Below are positions 58,837-64,000 of a stretch of 64,000 nt of DNA, one piece after another (within the stretch, counting starts at the first letter, position 1; each line of letters starts with the position of its first letter). The DNA is from Neocallimastix lanati (nom. inval.). Taxonomy: Eukaryota > Neocallimastigomycota > Neocallimastigomycetes > Neocallimastigales > Neocallimastigaceae. The stretch spans positions 229,501 through 293,500 of the forward strand of contig JACVTC010000135.1 of assembly GCA_016946835.1 (NCBI GenBank), written 5' to 3'. The translations under genes and the position numbers were made by a program. Below the pieces are notes generated by a model. It was not told the origin of the DNA. It did not search any database and saw nothing but the letters and a program-made list of their open reading frames with translations.

Positions 58837-61319
58837 ATGAATCCAGTGATTCCTAGTAGTCATTATTTATTACTGGATGAGCAATTATCATTAGATACTA
58901 TTTTGGATAATATGTATCATCAAATAAGTATCTTTAAAAATCATAAATTATTTAAATCTGGAGATATTAATTTTGAATTAGAATTTAGATTAAGAAATAA
59001 ATACACCAATATTGATATTAATGATTTTGTTAAATGTATGAGTTGTCGATATCACGAGTATTTATTCAAAGAAAATAAAACAACAAGATACAGAATTATA
59101 TACGAATCAAGCTATCCAGCCAACATAAACGAAGATCAGAATATAAATCTAGAAAATGAAGAAGAAAATAAAAAGGAAAAAGAAAAGGAAGAAGAAAACA
59201 TAGAAAAAAAAAAAAAGATTTCGAAGCTTTATACATATGTCGATACCAATTCAGAAAAGGAAATCACCGAAACGCTAAATGGAAAAATTGAATTCACCAA
59301 AAAAATGACTTTGATGACGGCTTATTATTTCGTTTATAAAATTGTACTTAGTATTGAAACCAATCTAGATGTAAGCGACATAATAAGTTTTCTAGACAAC
59401 AGTTTGGTTGAAACAGAAAAAGGTTGTAATAAAAAAATTAAATCTAATAAGGGATTAAATATTTTACAATTCATTACTCCAACTATAAAATATAGAAAAT
59501 CATATATTCTTCACAAGGATGTACGGATTTATGTAACGAAGTATGAAGATAAAAGCCAATTCGAGATTGATTTCTCAAGAAATATTAATCATGAAAGAAG
59601 TGATATGATAAACATTGTACATGATATTATGTTATTACTTGATTGTTCTAATTTTGTATTAGATTATTTATTTTATTTGTTACCAAACTTTGAATTCCAA
59701 AAACCAATTACACCATCAATGGACACCATATTCGACATCGCTGATGATCTGGTAAAAAACACGTTCTTTGTGGCTGCTAAAACAGACGGATTACGTCTAT
59801 TAGTCATTATCACCAATCATTTAATGTTTAGTGTATCCGGGAATTTCGATGTGGAATACATAGATTGTATTAACTCCGATCTTCATTTAGTTTTCGATTG
59901 TGAATTTGTAAATGACGATTTTATACCATTTGATATTCTTTATCATAATGTCGATTTAAGATTAAAGAGTTATAAGGAACGCATTGCTATTCTTGATTCC
60001 ATAAGTTTTGACTCCTTCAACAACAAATTTAAGCGAAAGAAAATTAGAAAATGCGGAAATTATTCCGATTTACAAAATTTTATAGAAAATGAATTGGAAA
60101 ATGAAAATAAAAATTTGGTGCCAAATGATGGTATTATTATTACGGATGGTGCTTCTACTTATACTTTGCAAAGTATTATTCCTTTTGATAGCCATAGGGT
60201 TGAACATATTAGAATTTATAAGATTAAAACAAGGAACACGGTTGATCTTCGATTTGATGGTCGTTATTTTTACGCTAAACAACATTCAATTAAAAAGTCG
60301 AATCTAAAATTGACATTAGCGGAATTTAAAAAAATATGTCTAAAGTATCATCAACATAAAAAGTTAAATCGTGATAAAAATAAAAGTATTATGTATTACA
60401 GTAAAAAGTGGATATTATCATTGATAATCCGTTCAATAAACGTATTGTTTACTATCAACTAGTGAAAGAAAAGAAAATTCCTTTCATTATTGAATTCGAT
60501 TTGGATAAAGGCGTATTTGTGAAAAAACGGAAAGATAAGTGGACCTCGACTAGTTTAAATACTTTTAATAGTATAGTTCTTGCTTCTTTTCAAAAAATTA
60601 ATATTGAAATATTTTCACCGGATTCTAATACCCTAATGCGTAAATATCATAATAGAATAAAACAAAATATACTTAATGAATATAAAGGAAACTTACTTGA
60701 TATTGGTTCAGGGAATGGTGAAGATATTCATAAATGGAAACACTTCCGAAAAATTGCGTGTATTGAACCCGACAATGTGAAATTAAAAAATTTAAATGAA
60801 AGAATTAATAAATCAGATATTAAGAATCGTATCACCATTTATCCAAATACTATTCAAAACATTAAATTAAAAGACTCCTTTAATATTGCTACGTGCTTTT
60901 TTGCCATTAATGATTTCAATTATAGTGACGTTGAAAGTATGTTGAACCATATTAGCCAAAATATCAATGAAATATTGGTTGTTCTTTTTATGGATAATAG
61001 CTTATTTAATGGTGATATCGATTCTCCTTGTATAAAATATCGACAATGTATTGATACACATAAAAATAAATTTTTAGAATCTTTAGACAAAGAATCATAA
61101 AGAATGTGATAATATAAGTTTGTAAATATTGAAAAGTCCAATTTAACAAAACATTATGAAAATACAATCAACAGTGAAAAAGTAATAAAAATATTTGAAA
61201 AATATAGATTTAATATAATTAATCAATATTCAATAAAACCATTTTCATTTCTTAATCCATCTCAAAACCTGTATACTTCTTATTTGAAAGTTATTAAATT
61301 TTCACATACAAACGACTAA
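58837..61319 (+). pseudogene. Three-domain mRNA capping enzyme, broken
   Basis: Frame 1 (58837-60462) begins with a tunnel-type RNA triphosphatase: ELEFR at residues 47-51 and a second acidic strand, FEIDFS. An acidic Lys/Glu-rich insert lies inside it. The guanylyltransferase follows: KTDG at 315-318 is the nucleotidyl-lysine motif, then VFDCEF (motif III), NDGIIITDG (motif IV) and YKIKTRNTVDLRF (motif V). A one-base shift near 60405 moves into the second frame (60408-61100), a cap guanine-N7 methyltransferase with LLDIGSGNGEDIHKW as the SAM-binding motif. After TAA at 61098 the same frame, with two more stops, continues to 61319 with the conserved C-terminal tail (SFLNPSQNLYTSYLKVIKF). The order triphosphatase-guanylyltransferase-methyltransferase in one chain is typical of large DNA viruses and cytoplasmic linear plasmids. 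Probably inactive unless the breaks are assembly errors. Confidence 0.9.
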
Positions 61320-62599
61320 AAAATTATGAAATAAATTAAATACATGACATTATGAAATTAAATAAGTATCATTATAGTTATAAAACTAACTACATCGTAA
61401 GATTTTTCAAACTAGTATTCTCTATATTTTATTTGATGTTATTTTTAAACGAAATTATTCATAATAATATATCTAGAATATCTACTTATATTATGTTTAA
61501 TTGTCCTAGACTATGTGTAAAAGTTATAATGAAAATATTATTATTTTATATATATTTGAATCATTGCTATTTTAAATTACTTTAATTCAAAATACAGAAT
61601 ATGATTTATAAATTATTTAATTTTAAATATACATTTTTTAAAAAGAAGTTCCAATTCAATTAAACAAATAACTATATGATTTTAGAATATAATTTATGAT
61701 AAAAAATAAAAAAAGATTTATATATTCAGGTTTAATTTAAAATATATATATTTTTTTCTTGAAAGAAAAGAATTAATATTTTGATTAGAATGTGTTAAGT
61801 CTATAAAAAATAGCCCAATTAACAAAAACCGATTTCTCATATTAATTAATAAAATATTAATTTATTTATTTATTAAAATAATTTTTTGATAATATTATTA
61901 TTTAAAATAATTTATTTAAATTTTATTTGATATAACTAATAAGAAATTTTATTTCAAAGTACTAAATAATTATTTTAAATTTATTTAATATTTAAGCAAT
62001 AATAATATTATAAATATACTAATAGTCAAATAGTAATTAATAGGAGGAACCCATTATAATTATTAATATATAATTTATTATGGTCTAACAAAATAAGTTG
62101 TAATAAGATTATTAGCAACAACTATAATAAAATTTATTTGTTATATACAATAACAATATATAGTAAAACAAAACAATACATTCAATATATAAAAATAATT
62201 CTTTAATTTTATGAATAGGAATGTAGATATAATCGTAATATTATAAAGTAAGTCAGTTACTTTAACTATTACAAAATTAAGTATTAAAAATAAGTTTTTA
62301 GAAATTTAATAAAATTTATTGAAATTTTATTCAAAAAAATTAATTTACTTTAATTTAATTATTAATTTTTATTTATAACCGCATTTATTTCGAGCTTTAA
62401 CTTGATTTATTTATTTATTTATTTATTTGTTTATTAATTACATGTATAATTTTTAAAAATACAAAACTAATAAAAAATTTTATATTTTCAAATTCAACAT
62501 AATTTAAATTGTATTGTGATATAAAGTAATATTCAAAATAAAGTGCATTAATACTTTCGGAAAAAAGTCCACAATTAATAATATTGAAAATCAAGATTT
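61320..62599. other. AT-rich spacer
   Basis: No gene is recognised. A 77-residue frame at 61352-61585 (MKLNKYHYSYKTNYIVRFFK) is hydrophobic and may be chance or a relic. An ATTT microsatellite lies at 62407-62432. Confidence 0.4.
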
Positions 62600-62757
62600 A
62601 GGTTTTAAAGAGTAATTTAATTACAGGTTGTTGAAAATTTTCAAAATGGTTTGTTAAAAGAATATTCAGTAAATCCATTTCTTTTTCTTAGTTTTTCTCA
62701 ACACATACATATATGTCGATATTGAAAGTTTTAAATATTTAAATATAAATAATTAAT
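62600..62757 (+). pseudogene. Capping methyltransferase tail, copy C
   Basis: Nucleotide similarity to copies at 61180-61319 and 48479-48625: attcagtaaatccatttc is identical to copy B and close to attcaataaaaccatttt of the full gene. The trailing aaatataaataatta also matches copy B. Translation is broken. It shows that this gene end exists at least three times in the window. Confidence 0.55.
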
Positions 62758-63365
62758 TTTATCTTAATTATATTCTTTATTTTTTTTTAAAAAAAAAAAA
62801 GAAAAAATTTTTATTTATTAATAATTAAAAATACATTTAAAAAATAAATATACCTATTTTAGTATATACATATTATGTATTTTATAATTTTATGTAGTTA
62901 AATTATTATTAATTTTAAAAAGCAATCTAATGTTTACAAAAATACTAAAATATTAAATATTTATATATTATTTTTAATTACTTATTATTTAGTATTATAA
63001 TTTGATATGCTTTAAAATATTTTTTTTATATACTTATTATGATAATAATAAATAATAATTTATAATTTTTTGAATATATATTTTACATAATAATAATATA
63101 TATAAATTATTTATATTATCATAAAATCATCGATTAATATTTTTTAAAAAAAAAGTATTTTTAAAAATATAATGTATATTATATAATATTTTATTTTTGT
63201 TTTTATTTCTTTTTTATATTTTTTAAAAATTACGATTTATTTCAATGACCTACATTTATTCTTAATTTTTTTTAAAATAAAAGATTAATTTTTATTTTCA
63301 TTTTTATTAATATATTAATATTTAATTTTATAATTTGGTAGTTAAATTTATTTTTTAAGCAGAAT
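62758..63365. other. AT-rich spacer
   Basis: Simple AT-rich sequence. Nothing is recognised. Confidence 0.5.
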
Positions 63366-63617
63366 ATGCTGATAACATACATTGATTTAAATTGTTTAAA
63401 TTGTTTAAATTTGTGAAAAGTATAAATCTCTTTTTTATTATATTAGAGTAAAGAATAGTCTGCGTACATAATTTTATACTTCTTTATGATATTTATAGTA
63501 AAAATAATATGTGGCTTTTTGTTACTATTGGTCACATATCTTACACTAATATATTAATTTATATAACATTACTCCTTTAAATAATATAACTCTAAATCTT
63601 AATATTTTTGTTTCTAA
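63366..63617 (-). repeat. Copia LTR (minus)
   Basis: On the minus strand TGTTAGAAACAAAAATATT follows directly after a polypurine tract (GAGGGGGAA), a copia-type 3' LTR start. The end near tgctgataac (63366 on the plus strand) is a guess based on TG...CA ends. Confidence 0.5.
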
Positions 63618-63700
63618 CATTCCCCCTCAAATCTAACTTTGGGTGAAAGTTAGAGTTGAAGAGAAATATTGCAAATGTATTACTATATAAAATAATATTT
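63618..63700 (-). pseudogene. Copia pol end
   Basis: The minus strand reads FNSNFHPKLDLRGNV into the polypurine tract, like the K-LGL-LRG ending of copia polyproteins. Sequence further right is AT-rich. A second purine tract (aagtaaggggaaacg) near 63800 may belong to another copy. Confidence 0.45.
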
Positions 63701-64000
63701 TTAATAATAATACAACTAACATATTATTAAGTATATGAAAAGAATTATTTTTATTTTTATTTGTAAACTTAAGAAATTTTTTTATATATTTTAAATTCTA
63801 ACGTTTCCCCTTACTTTCAAATTGGATTGGAGTTATTTTTTTATTATTACTATTATTTATTAATCTTTCTTTACTTAAATTATTATTATGTCTTTTTATC
63901 TTATTTTATTATTATTATTATTTTTTATTTATATGAATCACTTTCTGGGAAATAATTTATTGTTTGATGATAGAAAATATTCATAGAATCATACATAGAT
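63701..64000. other. AT-rich end of window
   Basis: ATT-type repeats and AT-rich sequence. No gene is recognised. Confidence 0.5.

Noticed and set aside
60070-60307. 71- and 72-residue frames on both strands
   Set aside because: Shadows inside the guanylyltransferase domain of the capping gene.
57022-61319. Cluster as a pGKL-type linear plasmid integration only
   Set aside because: Kept as an alternative, but a glycosylase homologue beside the polymerase and capping genes is not known to me from such plasmids; no terminal repeats or family-B DNA polymerase are visible.
1-64000. CRISPR arrays, bacterial operons, rRNA or tRNA genes
   Set aside because: No regularly spaced repeats, no Shine-Dalgarno patterns and no conserved RNA gene motifs were seen. 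All content is eukaryotic or viral in type.

Overview
The window is extremely AT-rich eukaryotic DNA dominated by decayed transposable elements, homopolymer runs and microsatellites. The best lineage clue is a decayed gene at 18.5-20.0 kb with two remnants of the fungal dockerin motif (GYPCC ... VVYTDE ... WG). Those modules are the hallmark of the cellulosomes of anaerobic gut fungi (Neocallimastigomycota). The very low GC, Asn-rich proteins, ankyrin genes and Cys-rich secreted or membrane proteins fit the same group. The host assignment is an inference.

Layout. 0.5-6.7 kb: a minus-strand Ty3/gypsy element with a cluster of LTRs, one inverted. 7.1-9.3 kb: a plus-strand Ty1/copia pol with a polypurine tract and 3' LTR. 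9.3-14.7 kb: a second gypsy family on the minus strand, split by a copia protease-integrase remnant. 16.0-17.6 kb: LTR plus gag. 17.6-18.1 kb: the first of three LINE reverse-transcriptase fragments (the others are near 44.3 and 51.8 kb). 18.5-20.0 kb: the dockerin pseudogene. 20.0-21.1 kb: gypsy remnant split by an LTR. 23.6-25.8 kb: an LTR interrupted by a terminal-inverted-repeat element with a 9-bp target duplication. 27.0-28.0 kb: frameshifted ankyrin gene. 31.1-31.8 kb: a solo LTR with a 5-bp target duplication. 32.1-34.4 kb: gag-protease and a chromodomain gypsy pol placed head to head. 34.7-38.2 kb: a third gypsy pol with LTR. 38.3-39.2, 49.9-50.7 and 54.6-55.3 kb: Cys-rich membrane or secreted proteins, all on the minus strand. 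56.1-57.0 kb: copia integrase. 63.4-63.7 kb: copia 3' end.

The most interesting part is a virus-like gene cluster at 57.0-61.3 kb. It holds the N-terminal part of an RNA polymerase second-largest subunit (RPB2-like, minus), a divergent family-1 uracil-DNA glycosylase homologue (plus) and a three-domain mRNA capping enzyme (triphosphatase, guanylyltransferase, cap methyltransferase; plus). This set is typical of nucleocytoplasmic large DNA viruses and, for the polymerase and capping enzyme, of cytoplasmic linear plasmids. It is not typical of fungal nuclear genes. The start codons of the RPB2-like and glycosylase-like genes overlap head to head. The capping gene carries a frameshift and in-frame stops, so this is probably an endogenised, decaying relic.

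A second set of relics at 47.2-48.6 kb has the C-terminal half of an RPB2-like gene (minus) directly abutting the last part of a cap methyltransferase (plus). This is what one would get by deleting the middle of the 57-61 kb cluster. A third methyltransferase tail lies near 62.6 kb. The window therefore seems to hold remains of two or three copies of one viral or plasmid segment embedded among host retroelements. Long stretches between these features show only AT-rich sequence in which I recognise nothing.
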